From Sphingomonas sp. DG1-23 (GTDB taxonomy: Bacteria; Pseudomonadota; Alphaproteobacteria; Sphingomonadales; Sphingomonadaceae), in NCBI RefSeq assembly GCF_030730875.1, contig NZ_JAVAMA010000008.1:124001-188000 (forward strand): 64,000 nucleotides of DNA. Direction: 5' to 3'. This document shows positions 48,288 through 57,005 of this stretch, piece after piece (the first letter of the stretch is position 1; each line of letters begins with the position of its first letter). The translations under genes and the position numbers were made by a program. The notes under the pieces are model-generated. The model saw only the letters and a program-made list of their open reading frames with translations. It searched no databases and was not told the DNA's origin.

Positions 48288-49464
48288 CCACGCCCGCCGC
48301 GATCAACGCGTCGATCCGTGCTTCGTCATGCCCGCAGTCGCGCAGCACTGCGCGACTGTCGGCGCCAAGCCCGGCTGGCGGCGCATCCGGCGCCGACGCG
48401 ACCGTATCGAAACGCACGGGCTGCGGCACCATTCGCGCGATGCTGGCCGGATACGTTTCAGGCACCTCGAAGAACCCGACCTCCGCGAGGTGCGGGTCGC
48501 TGAGCAGATCGTCGGGCGTAGCGATGCGCGAACAAGGCACGTCGCGCGCGGACAGCGCTGTGATCCAGGCGTCGGTTGTCCGTGCAGGCAGGCTCTCCGC
48601 GAGGATCTCATAGAGCTCGTCGATCTGCGCTTGCCGCGCCCGCGCGTCTCGAAACCATGGCGCATCGCACAGCGCTTCGCGCCCGATCTCGGCGAGGAAA
48701 CGGCGCCATTGTTCGGCGGTGTAAGGGAGGACTGCGATCCAGCCATCGGCGGTCCGGAAGGGTCGGCGATTGGGGGAAAGCACTCGCGGATAGCCGGTCG
48801 CGCCCTCGACGGTGAAGCTCGCCTCGGCGAGATGCTCGTTCATCAGAAACGCGACCATCGCCTCGAACATCGGCACTTCGACGCTGAACGGTCCCGGCTG
48901 CCCCCGTTCGCGCGCGACCAGAGCCGCGAGGATGCCATAGACGGCGTGTAGCCCCGCGACCTTGTCGGCGACGATCGTCGGCACGAATTGCGGCTCGCCG
49001 CCATGGTGCATAGCCAGCCCCGCCATCCCGCTCGCCGCCTGGATGATGTCGTCGAACGCCGGACGATCGCGATATGGGCCCGCCTGGCCGAAGCCGATCG
49101 AAGCACAGTGGACGATGCGCGGATTGACCGCCGCCACCGCAGCGAAGCCGAGCCCCAGCCGCTCGGCCGCTTCGGCACGCATATTGTGAAGCAGCACATC
49201 CGCCGTGCCGATCAGCCGTGCCAGTGCGTCGCGCCCCTCGGCCTGCTTCAGGTCGATCGCGAGCATGCGCTTGTTGCGGTTGTTGTTGACGAACAGCGCG
49301 CCGCCGTCGGGACCCTGCGGATGCGCGTTGCGAGCGATGTCGCCCTCGAGCGGCTCGACCTTGATCACTTCGGCGCCCAGATCACCGAGGATCTGCGCCG
49401 CATAGGGGCCAAGCACCACCGCACCGACCTCGATCACGCGAATTCCCGTGAGCAGCCGAATCAT
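48268..49464 (-). CDS. class III CoA transferase (CaiB/BaiF family)
   Basis: A 398-aa protein: GIRVIEVGAVVLGPYAAQILGDLGAEVIKVEPLEGDIAR, then FVNNNRNKRMLAIDLKQAEG and YDIIQAASGMAGL-like ADDIIQAASG. This is the family III CoA-transferase fold, including the Asp region near DVLLHNMRAEA. It moves CoA between acids, often on branched or aromatic acids. ATG 49464 has an AGGGGAGA SD. Divergent from the aldehyde dehydrogenase gene across an operator-like palindrome. The 3' end overlaps the PaiB-type gene by 20 bases. Confidence 0.88.
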   Translation of the reverse strand: MIRLLTGIRVIEVGAVVLGPYAAQILGDLGAEVIKVEPLEGDIARNAHPQGPDGGALFVNNNRNKRMLAIDLKQAEGRDALARLIGTADVLLHNMRAEAAERLGLGFAAVAAVNPRIVHCASIGFGQAGPYRDRPAFDDIIQAASGMAGLAMHHGGEPQFVPTIVADKVAGLHAVYGILAALVARERGQPGPFSVEVPMFEAMVAFLMNEHLAEASFTVEGATGYPRVLSPNRRPFRTADGWIAVLPYTAEQWRRFLAEIGREALCDAPWFRDARARQAQIDELYEILAESLPARTTDAWITALSARDVPCSRIATPDDLLSDPHLAEVGFFEVPETYPASIARMVPQPVRFDTVASAPDAPPAGLGADSRAVLRDCGHDEARIDALIAAGVVRTGPG

Positions 49465-49500
49465 CTCGAATCTCCCCTTCACCTCTTGACTAAAGTTTCC

Positions 49501-49524
49501 ATGTGGGGACTAATATGTCCACAT
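49501..49524. promoter_or_regulatory. palindrome between CoA transferase and aldehyde dehydrogenase genes (candidate IclR site)
   Basis: Arms ATGTGG (49501-49506) and CCACAT (49519-49524) enclose GGAC...GTCC, giving a nested inverted repeat in the 87-base divergent promoter. An IclR-type gene in the same cluster is the natural candidate to bind it. Binding is an inference. Confidence 0.5.
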
Positions 49525-49551
49525 ATAGAGATATGTTCGAGAGTGATCTGA

Positions 49552-51030
49552 ATGACCGAGTTCCGCTTCGATCGCCTGTTCATCGGCGGCACATGGGTTG
49601 CGCCGATCGACGGCGGGGTGCGTGACAGCGTGGATCCGGCGACGGGCCTGCCTTGGGCGCTGGTCGCGTACGGCGGCGCGCAGGACGTGGACCGCGCGGT
49701 GGCGGCGGCGCGCGAGGCATTCGAAGGGCCGTGGCGCAAGATGGCGCCGTGGCAGCGGGCAGCGCTGTTGCGCAAATTCGCCGATCTTTATGCCACGCAG
49801 GCCGAGGCGCTGGCGCAGGTCGAATCGCGCGACAATGGCCGCGCGATTCGCGAGTCACGTGGCGATATCGGTCTCCACCCGCAATATTGGCACTGGTTCG
49901 CCAGCCTCGCTGACAAGCTCGACGGGCGGACGATCCCGATGGATGACACCGTCCACGCCTTCACCTCGCGGCTGCCGGTGGGGGTGGTCGGCACGATCAC
50001 GCCATGGAACGTGCCGCTGATGGCAGCGACGTGGAAGCTCGGCCCGGCGCTGGCGGCAGGATGCACCGTGGTGCTCAAGCCGGCCGAGCAGACTCCCGCC
50101 TCGTCGCTGGCGCTCGCGCATCTGTTCGAGCAGGCCGGCTTCCCGCCCGGCGTGGTAAATGTCGTGCCGGGCGATGGTCCCGTCGCCGGGGCGCATCTCG
50201 TCGCGCATCCCGGCGTCGACAAGATTGCCTTTACCGGCGAGGGCGCTACCGCGAAGACGATCCTCAAGACCGGCGCCAACACGCTCAAGCGCTTCAGCTT
50301 CGAGCTCGGTGGCAAGGCGCCGCACATCCTGTTCGCCGATTGCGACGTCGAGAATGCGGTAAATGCCGCCACCGGCTCGGCCTGGGCGCTCTGCGGCCAG
50401 AGCTGCGCGCTGGGCAGCCGCGTGCTGGTCGAGCGGCCGATCTACGACCGGGTAGTCGAGGCGTTCCGCCGCAATGCCGGCCGCGTCCGCGTCGGCAGCC
50501 AGATGGACCCGGCCACCCATATGGGCCCGCAAGCGCATGCCGAGCAGCTCGCCAAGACGCTATCTTATGTCGACATCGGCCGCGAGGAGGGTGCCGAACT
50601 GGTCGCCGGCGGGGCGCGCATCGACCACGAGGGCTTTGCCGGCGGCTATTTCGTCGAGCCTACCGTGTTCGCCGGGGTCGGATCGCAGATGCGGATCGCG
50701 CAGGAGGAGATCTTCGGTCCGGTCGCCGCGATCCTGCCGTTCGACGGCGAAGAAGAAGCAGTCGCGATCGCCAATGGCACGCCCTACGGCCTCGCCGCGG
50801 GCCTGTGGACGGGCGATGTCGGCCGCGCGCACCGCGTCGCCAACCGGATCGAGGCGGGGATCGTGTGGGTCAACACCTATCGCTACATCCGCTGGTCGAC
50901 GCCCTATGGCGGGGTCAAGAGCAGCGGCTGGGGCCGCGAGAACGGCGTCGAGGCGCTCGATTCCTATCTTGAGACGCGCACCACCGTGATCTCCACCACC
51001 GGCAAGTTTGCCGATCCCTTTGCGAATTGA
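49552..51030 (+). CDS. aldehyde dehydrogenase family protein
   Basis: A 492-aa NAD(P)-dependent aldehyde dehydrogenase: MAATWKLGPALAAGCTVVLKPAEQTPAS, FTGEGATAKTILKTGA, FELGGKAPHILFADCD (catalytic Glu region) and ALCGQSCALGSR with the nucleophilic Cys, then QEEIFGPVAAILPFDGEEEA. Oxidises an aldehyde to the acid. The change of the usual NQGQCC to ALCGQSC is within normal variation. First plus-strand gene of the unit ALDH-SDR-IclR-MFS, 10 bases before the SDR. Confidence 0.93.
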   Translation: MTEFRFDRLFIGGTWVAPIDGGVRDSVDPATGLPWALVAYGGAQDVDRAVAAAREAFEGPWRKMAPWQRAALLRKFADLYATQAEALAQVESRDNGRAIRESRGDIGLHPQYWHWFASLADKLDGRTIPMDDTVHAFTSRLPVGVVGTITPWNVPLMAATWKLGPALAAGCTVVLKPAEQTPASSLALAHLFEQAGFPPGVVNVVPGDGPVAGAHLVAHPGVDKIAFTGEGATAKTILKTGANTLKRFSFELGGKAPHILFADCDVENAVNAATGSAWALCGQSCALGSRVLVERPIYDRVVEAFRRNAGRVRVGSQMDPATHMGPQAHAEQLAKTLSYVDIGREEGAELVAGGARIDHEGFAGGYFVEPTVFAGVGSQMRIAQEEIFGPVAAILPFDGEEEAVAIANGTPYGLAAGLWTGDVGRAHRVANRIEAGIVWVNTYRYIRWSTPYGGVKSSGWGRENGVEALDSYLETRTTVISTTGKFADPFAN

Positions 51031-51040
51031 GGAGAGAAGG

Positions 51041-51805
51041 ATGCGCCTTCAGGGCAGGCTCGCGATCGTCACTGCGGCGGCTTCGGGGATGGGCCGGGCG
51101 GGGGTCGAGCGTTTCGTGCGCGAAGGTGCGCAGGTCGCGGCGATCGACATCGACCCGGCGGCACTCGACGCGCTGGTCGCCGACTTCGGTTCCGACCGGG
51201 TGACAGCCATTGCGGCAGACCTGTCGACGCCTGAGGGCGCGCGCGGCAGCATCGATCAGGCGGCGGCGGCGCTGGGCGGCGCCGACATCCTCTGGGCGCA
51301 TGCCGGAGTGCCGGGCCCGGCATCGGTCGAGAATCTCGATCTCGACGCCTATCGAAAAGCAATCGACCTCAACATCACCTCGGCGGCGCTCGGCGCGGGG
51401 CAGGTAGCGCCGCACATGCGCGCGCGCGGCGGCGGATCGATCATCTTCACGTCGTCGATCTCGGGGCTGGTCGGATCGATGATGAGCCCGATCTATTCGG
51501 CGGCAAAATGGGGCGTGGTCGGCCTTGCCAAGTCGCTGGCGCTCGCGCTGGCGCCTGACGGGATCCGGGTGAATGTGGTCTGCCCCGGGCTTGCCGATAC
51601 GCCGATGAAGTTGGGGTTCACCGGGCGCAGCGGCGATCCCGCCGAGGCTGCTGCCAACGAAGCGAAGATCGTTGCCGCGGTGCCGCTCGGCCGATTGGTC
51701 AAGCCGGGCGAGGTCGCCGATGCGGCGCTCTGGCTCGCCTCTGACGAGGCCAGCTTCATCACCGGCGTGGCGCTGCCGGTCGACGGCGGCTTCACGGCCC
51801 GCTGA
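51041..51805 (+). CDS. short-chain dehydrogenase/reductase
   Basis: A 254-aa classical SDR: TAAASGMGRA cofactor motif, AIDIDP (Asp after strand 2 suggests NAD), AHAGVPG in place of NNAG, and Ser with YSAAKWG as catalytic residues, then VCPGLADTPM. GAGGAGAGAAGG lies just before ATG 51041. It probably acts together with the aldehyde dehydrogenase as an alcohol-to-acid pair. Confidence 0.9.
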   Translation: MRLQGRLAIVTAAASGMGRAGVERFVREGAQVAAIDIDPAALDALVADFGSDRVTAIAADLSTPEGARGSIDQAAAALGGADILWAHAGVPGPASVENLDLDAYRKAIDLNITSAALGAGQVAPHMRARGGGSIIFTSSISGLVGSMMSPIYSAAKWGVVGLAKSLALALAPDGIRVNVVCPGLADTPMKLGFTGRSGDPAEAAANEAKIVAAVPLGRLVKPGEVADAALWLASDEASFITGVALPVDGGFTAR

Positions 51806-51877
51806 GGATGCGCGGCAGCCCGGCCGGCGCGCGACACGCTGTTGCCGGAGCCGCGCTTTCGCCATACGGCTTTGCGC

Positions 51878-52612
51878 ATGATCGTCCGTCAGGCGGCCAA
51901 CGCGCTGCAGATTCTCGAATTCTTCGCCGAACGGCAGCGGCCGGCGAATGCCGCGGAGATCGCCGATGCGATGGGCTGGCCGCGCTCGAGCACGTTCAAG
52001 CTGGTCGGCACGTTGGCAGCGATGGGCTATCTCTACGAGCCCCTGCCGCGCGGCGGGCATTATCCCAGCCCGCGTTGGCTCGAGCTGGCAGAGAAGGTCT
52101 CGCAGGCCGATCCACTGCCCGCCGGCCTGGCGCGGCTGGTCCGCGCCGTGATGGAGGAAAGCGGCGAGACGGTGGCGATCTCGGCGCCGGCAGGCCTGCA
52201 TGCGATGTTCGTCGACGTCGCGGAATCGCGCCAGCCGGTGCGCTATTTCGCGCGGGTTGGGGACCGTGTGCCGATCCATGCCAGCTCGGCCGGGCGTGCC
52301 TTGCTGGCGCAGATGAGCGCGGAGGAACGTCAGGCGCTGTATCGCCGGATCGATTTCACGAGTTATTCGGCGACCACTCCGACGACACCGGAACGCATCG
52401 AGGCCGAGCTGGCCGCGGGCGAAGCGCGCGGCTGGCATCAGAGCAATGCCGAATACACACCCGATCTCGCCGGCGTGGCGCTGGCCTTGCCCTTTGCCGG
52501 GCGGCGGCTGTCGATCGTCGTGGTGGGGCCGGTATCGCGCTGTCTCGTCCGGCAGCCGAAGACGGCGGCATTGCTCCAGCGGCATCTGAAGGCGCTGTCC
52601 GCGGCGCGCTGA
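51878..52612 (+). CDS. IclR-family transcriptional regulator
   Basis: A 244-aa protein. N-terminal winged HTH (NALQILEFFAERQRPANAAEIADAMGWPRSSTFKLVGTLAAMGYL) and the IclR effector domain (ETVAISAPAGLHAMFVDVAESRQPVRYFARVGDRVPIHASSAGRALLAQM). It most likely controls the surrounding catabolic genes. ATG 51878 is preferred to TTG 51842, which has no SD and lies in a run-in frame. Confidence 0.9.
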   Translation: MIVRQAANALQILEFFAERQRPANAAEIADAMGWPRSSTFKLVGTLAAMGYLYEPLPRGGHYPSPRWLELAEKVSQADPLPAGLARLVRAVMEESGETVAISAPAGLHAMFVDVAESRQPVRYFARVGDRVPIHASSAGRALLAQMSAEERQALYRRIDFTSYSATTPTTPERIEAELAAGEARGWHQSNAEYTPDLAGVALALPFAGRRLSIVVVGPVSRCLVRQPKTAALLQRHLKALSAAR

Positions 52613-52664
52613 ACCCGAACGAGCGCCGTCCGAAGAGCCGCGGGCCGAACCCGAGAGGAATGCC

Positions 52665-54014
52665 ATGACGCAGGATCCCCGTGCGGCGATCGCCGCCGAA
52701 CCCATGCGCGCCGCGCAGATCGTGGTGGTGGCCCTGTGCATCGCCCTGAACGCGCTCGACGGCTTCGACGTGCTGGCGATCAGCTTCGCCGCACCGGGGA
52801 TCGCGGCGGAATGGGGGATCGACAAGGCCAGACTCGGCCTGTTGCTGTCGATGGAGCTGTTCGGCATGGCGGCGGGATCGGTGCTGATCGGCAATGTCGC
52901 CGATCGCATAGGTCGGCGGCCGACGATCCTCGGCTGTCTTGTCGCGATGGCGATGGGGATGCTCGCGGCGTGGGCAGCGGGCAACCTCCAGATGCTCTCG
53001 GCGGCACGATTGTTCACCGGGCTGGGCATCGGCGGGATGCTTTCCGCGACCAGCGCAACGGTCGCCGAATTCTCGAACGATCGCCGCCGCGGGCTGAACG
53101 TGTCGCTCAACATCGCCGGATATTCGACGGGGGCGATTCTTGGTGGGCTGCTCGCCTCGGCGCTGCTCGCCGGGATCGGGGACTGGCGCTCTGTGTTCCT
53201 GTTGGGTGCGGTCGCGACCAGCGCCGCGATCCCGCTCGCTTTCTTCCTGCTGCCCGAATCGGTCGACTCGCTGATCGCGCGGCGGCGCCCCGACGCCATG
53301 ATGGGAGTGAACGCGACACTCGCCCGGCTCGGCCGCGCGCCGATTGCGCGGCTGCCGCCGCCGCCGGCGCAGGTAGAGAAGCCTTCGGTAATGACCCTCT
53401 TCTCGTCGCGCTATGCCGGCGTCACACTGCTGCTCGCCATCGCCTATTTCGCGCAGATCATGTTCTTCTATTACGTCCAGAAGTGGATCCCGAAGATCGT
53501 CGTCGACATGGGCTTCGATCAGGCCTCGGCAGGGCGCGTGCTGGTCACGGCCAATATCGGCAACCTTGCCGGCGCGGTGGCGATCGGGCTGGCGGCACAG
53601 CGTTTCGCGCTTCGGCCGCTGGTGATCGCGGCGATGCTGGCTGGAGTAGTGGCGATCGCGGTTTTCGGCCTCGGCTTTCATGATCTCGCCAAACTTTCGG
53701 CAGCGGCAGCGGTGGCGGCGTTCTTCATCAACGCCGGAGTAGTCGGCATGTACCCGATCCTTGCCCAGGCCTATCCCGCGGCGCTGCGGGCGAGCGGCAC
53801 CGGTTTAGTCATCGGGATCGGGCGCGGCGGGTCCGCGGTCGGACCGGTGGTGGCCGGGGCGCTGTTCGCAGGCGGCAGCGGGCTGATGGCGGTATCTTTG
53901 GTGATGGGGGCGGGCGGGTTGGTCGCGGCGGCGATGCTGGTCCTGCTGCCGCGCGCGCTGCGGCGAACTGCGGAGCGTCCGGCGTCGGACGAGCCGAACG
54001 GCAACCGCTTTTGA
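52665..54014 (+). CDS. MFS transporter, aromatic acid:H+ symporter (AAHS) type
   Basis: A 449-aa protein with 12 TM helices. NALDGFDVLAISFAAPGIAAEWGI carries the D-G-F-D motif of AAHS transporters (PcaK/BenK-like). GNVADRIGRRPTILG is the MFS loop motif. It imports an aromatic or similar acid, supplying the ALDH/SDR/CoA-transferase genes beside it. Last gene of the run, 52 bases after the IclR gene. Confidence 0.9.
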   Translation: MTQDPRAAIAAEPMRAAQIVVVALCIALNALDGFDVLAISFAAPGIAAEWGIDKARLGLLLSMELFGMAAGSVLIGNVADRIGRRPTILGCLVAMAMGMLAAWAAGNLQMLSAARLFTGLGIGGMLSATSATVAEFSNDRRRGLNVSLNIAGYSTGAILGGLLASALLAGIGDWRSVFLLGAVATSAAIPLAFFLLPESVDSLIARRRPDAMMGVNATLARLGRAPIARLPPPPAQVEKPSVMTLFSSRYAGVTLLLAIAYFAQIMFFYYVQKWIPKIVVDMGFDQASAGRVLVTANIGNLAGAVAIGLAAQRFALRPLVIAAMLAGVVAIAVFGLGFHDLAKLSAAAAVAAFFINAGVVGMYPILAQAYPAALRASGTGLVIGIGRGGSAVGPVVAGALFAGGSGLMAVSLVMGAGGLVAAAMLVLLPRALRRTAERPASDEPNGNRF

Positions 54015-54427
54015 GCGAGTGAGGGTGCGGGATGCATTACAGGTCTCCAGCAGCTCGCACGCAACGGAGTGAGCTTACCATTGCAGCGGAGCGGGGCCGC
54101 TCGAGGTGGGGTCGCAAGTCAAATTCAGTGCGGGATCTACCTACGGCAGTTTATCAGGGCATCCCGCCTGATGTTGCCAGTCCGCTTACGGTCCAAGATC
54201 GGACCGGCAGCTTCTGCGAGAACGGTCGGACGGCTATGCGCCCTAATCTCCCTCGTTCAACGGCGTCATCGCCGCGCCCGAAAGCAGCCGTACCTCGCGA
54301 TTCAGCAACGTTCACCACCTGCCCAATTCCCAAGGAGAGCCGAAGCCGGGTCAGGGTCCGCTGGCACTAATCACCGTGCCGTCCGATCTTGCCACGGCCG
54401 GTCATAACGCGTGTTCCGGTCGCGGTC
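54015..54427. other. intergenic stretch
   Basis: About 410 bases. Open frames here are Arg/Pro-rich with no SD. No terminator hairpin with a T-run is visible after the transporter. Nothing else is seen. Confidence 0.4.
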
Positions 54428-55453
54428 TTAGTTTCTCCTGGCCGCTCCGGGCAACGCGACTGTCACGCCTGCGTCCGTCTGGAAGACGGGCTTCATCGTC
54501 CCGTCTGCATTATACTGGAGATGCTCGACGGTGACGGCACGACGACCGATCGCGCCGCTCAGATCACCGATCACCAGCGCCGCATTGTGTAGGAACAGAT
54601 ACCAATTCCCTTTGAACTGCGCGATCCCGGGATGGATCGTGAAGCTGTACTTGCCCGATCCCGTCAACTCGCCGCGATAGGTCCACGGCCCATTGATCGA
54701 CGGCGCGGTGGCATAGGAGATCCGCTCGTCCCGGTGTGTCGACCGGTCGAGCGACGCATAAGTGAGGTAATAAAGGGATCCGCGCTTGTGCAGCCAAGGC
54801 CCTTCCTCGAAATGCGGCGGCGTGATCTCGGTGATCGGACCGTCGATCTCGATCATGTTGGGCTTGAGCTTTGCGATGTAGCACTGCCGATTGCCCCACG
54901 CGATCCACGTCGCCCCGTCATCGTCGGTGAGCACCGTGGGATCGATATCCTCCCAGCTGTGGGTACCCTTGGGCGTCATCTGGTTGGTGATGAGCGCCGA
55001 ACCCTTCGCATCGACGAAGGGGCCAGTGGGCGTATCCGACACCGCGACCGCGATCGCCTTGCCGGGGTGTGTCTTGTCGTGCTCGACCGCGGCATAGAAC
55101 CAGAACTTGCCGTTCTTCTGGATGACCTGTGAGGCCCAGGCGTCCTTCTCTGCCCATTTGAAGTCGGCGACCTTCATGATCGCGCCATGATCGGTCCAGT
55201 GCCGCATGTCTGTGGTCGAATAGACAAGCCACTCGCGCATGTTGAACATCTCGTCGCGCTGCGCTTCGTCATGCCCGACATACAAGTAGAGCTTGTTGCC
55301 TACCACCAGCGGCGCCGGATCGGCGGTGAATTTGTCCCGAACGATCGGGTTGGCTCCGGGCGCGGCAGCGGGCGCAGTCTGCCCCATCGCGGAGTTCGTT
55401 AAAGCCAGCGCGGTCAGTGCCGCCGCTGCCAGCATCGCTTGGCCAACGCCCAT
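54428..55453 (-). CDS. secreted glycoside hydrolase, GH43 family
   Basis: A 341-aa protein with signal peptide (AMLAAAALTALALTNSAMGQ). Five-bladed propeller motifs: FTADPAPLVVGNKLYLYVGHDE (catalytic Asp), HSWEDIDPTVLTDDDGATWIAWGN and HFEEGPWLHKRGSLYYLTYAS (general acid Glu). GH43 enzymes remove arabinose or xylose residues. ATG 55453 has AAGGG 8 nt upstream; an ATG at 55462 would be too close to it. It follows a secreted esterase on the same strand, so both likely form a hemicellulose pair. Confidence 0.88.
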   Translation of the reverse strand: MGVGQAMLAAAALTALALTNSAMGQTAPAAAPGANPIVRDKFTADPAPLVVGNKLYLYVGHDEAQRDEMFNMREWLVYSTTDMRHWTDHGAIMKVADFKWAEKDAWASQVIQKNGKFWFYAAVEHDKTHPGKAIAVAVSDTPTGPFVDAKGSALITNQMTPKGTHSWEDIDPTVLTDDDGATWIAWGNRQCYIAKLKPNMIEIDGPITEITPPHFEEGPWLHKRGSLYYLTYASLDRSTHRDERISYATAPSINGPWTYRGELTGSGKYSFTIHPGIAQFKGNWYLFLHNAALVIGDLSGAIGRRAVTVEHLQYNADGTMKPVFQTDAGVTVALPGAARRN

Positions 55454-55501
55454 TCCACCCATCCCTTCAGCCCAGACTCCAGACGAAGATCGCGATCCTC
55501 A

Positions 55502-56464
55502 TCATTTCGCGGGCTTCAGCATGCCGTGCATGCCGATCCAGCGGACAAAGGCGTCGAACCAACCGGTGCTGGTGGTTTCCTTCGGGTACATGCCGAAGCC
55601 GTGCCCGCCTTGCTCGTACAAGTGGAATTCGGCGGGTCGCTTGGCCGCGCGCCAATTGTCGATGAGCCCGATCCCGCCGCTTGCGAAGAAAGGATCGTCG
55701 GCGGCGAGCGCGGCGAACAAGGGGGGCGCGTCGGCCGGAACGGTCACGGCGCCGAGCGGACCATAAATGTCGCCGATAAAGGCGGGCTTGGCATCCTCTA
55801 CCGCAAGCGCCGTGGCCAACGTCAGCATGCCGCCGGCGGAAAAGCCGACCATGCCGATGCGATCGGGATCCACATGCCATTCCGCGGCGCGTCGGCGGAT
55901 GAGTGCGAACGCGGCACGCGCATCGGCGATCTGCGGGGCGAGTCCCTTCATCACCTCCTGCGGCTCCATCCGCGGCGGACGCGCCGCCGTGCCGGAGAAC
56001 ATCTCGCGCATCGAACGCTCGAACCCCGGCATGTCCGCAGGTGTCGGATTGAGCCGGTATTTGAGTACGAACGCCGCTACGCCCTTGGCTGCCAGCGCAC
56101 GGGCGACATCCCAACCTTCGTTCTGCATCGACAGCGTGCGAAAGCCGCCACCCGGCGCGACCACCACCGCTGCGCCCGTCGCCTTGGCGGGATCCGGGAG
56201 GAACGGGGTGAGGGTAGCGACAGTGACATTGCGGGCGAAAACACTGCCATACTGGCTGTGCCACGCCTCGGGCGCCGTCGCGCCCGGCAAGGGGCCGGTA
56301 CCCAGCTCGATCGCATTGGGCTGAGCCGGCATCGCGATCTGCGTCATCCTGTCGGTTTGCGCATGGGCGCCGGTCGGGACGATGCACGCCGCAGCCGCAA
56401 TGGCCAGACAGCCGGTCACCCGAGCCTTGCGAGCCCGGCCTGCCAAGCCTTTTGTGATGCGCAT
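55502..56464 (-). CDS. secreted alpha/beta esterase (acetyl-xylan-esterase/Aes-like)
   Basis: A 320-aa protein with signal peptide (VTGCLAIAAAACIVPTGAHAQ). GAAVVVAPGGGFRTLS (oxyanion hole), GFSAGG nucleophile elbow near residue 208, an Asp (AADDPFFASGG) and His (EQGGHGFGMYP). This is the BD-FAE/acetyl-xylan esterase-like group. It is encoded 48 bases before the GH43 gene on the same strand, which suggests deacetylation of plant polysaccharide beside glycoside removal. Confidence 0.85.
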   Translation of the reverse strand: MRITKGLAGRARKARVTGCLAIAAAACIVPTGAHAQTDRMTQIAMPAQPNAIELGTGPLPGATAPEAWHSQYGSVFARNVTVATLTPFLPDPAKATGAAVVVAPGGGFRTLSMQNEGWDVARALAAKGVAAFVLKYRLNPTPADMPGFERSMREMFSGTAARPPRMEPQEVMKGLAPQIADARAAFALIRRRAAEWHVDPDRIGMVGFSAGGMLTLATALAVEDAKPAFIGDIYGPLGAVTVPADAPPLFAALAADDPFFASGGIGLIDNWRAAKRPAEFHLYEQGGHGFGMYPKETTSTGWFDAFVRWIGMHGMLKPAK

Positions 56465-57005
56465 CGTGCTCTCCTCGCTCGGTTCGATGTGCCCCTACTG
56501 CTGCTTCAGCACGACCAAGTTAGCGCTACCATAACTGAGTTAGTCAGACTTATCCAACGCAATTTTCAAGGCGGATTCCGAGTGACAGCGGTTCTAACGA
56601 CCGGCAGATTTCTCGTGATGTCCGCCAAAAGCAGACGGACGGTTGTCGGCCCAAAAGCGTCGATAAGGTATCGAGCTTTCGGGAATGGAATCGCAAACGC
56701 CGTCCAAGGGCATGTCGTTACATGCCATTGAAGCCGCGAAAATATGTGGGACGAAAGTGGGGATGACTCTATTCAAATCGTCCGAAATGGCAGATTTCTG
56801 CCATTTTCCGCTTGACGATGGTGACCCCTACGGAAGTCGAACAGCGCTTTCTGGGGAGCTGACCTTTTGGCTCAGCGAGTTGCCAATCCGCGAACGATCA
56901 GAAGACGCGGCCGCATGCCGGTTCCGACTCCGCGGAAATTCGTACAACTTTCTGTCTTTCAGGGCACGGGCTTGCCTAGACCTGGTCCGGAGCTAGGTTG
57001 AGAGC
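56465..57005. other. intergenic stretch with odd repeats at the edge of the accessory block
   Basis: About 540 bases without a supported gene. It includes a perfect 7-bp inverted repeat GGCATGT-CGTT-ACATGCC (56709-56726) and a G-rich tract TGTGGGACGAAAGTGGGG (56745-56762). A similar tract follows the tRNA-like genes at 58781. This could be an element boundary. A plus-strand frame of 103 codons here lacks an SD and family character. Confidence 0.4.
56709..56726. repeat. perfect inverted repeat, 7-bp arms
   Basis: GGCATGT (56709-56715), CGTT loop, ACATGCC (56720-56726). It could be a protein-binding palindrome or a recombination core site near the left edge of the tRNA/accessory block. Significance uncertain. 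Confidence 0.4.

Noticed and set aside
56685..56996. 103-codon plus-strand frame in the intergenic stretch
   Set aside because: No SD, mixed composition, and it overlaps the inverted repeat and G-rich tract. Not supported as a gene.
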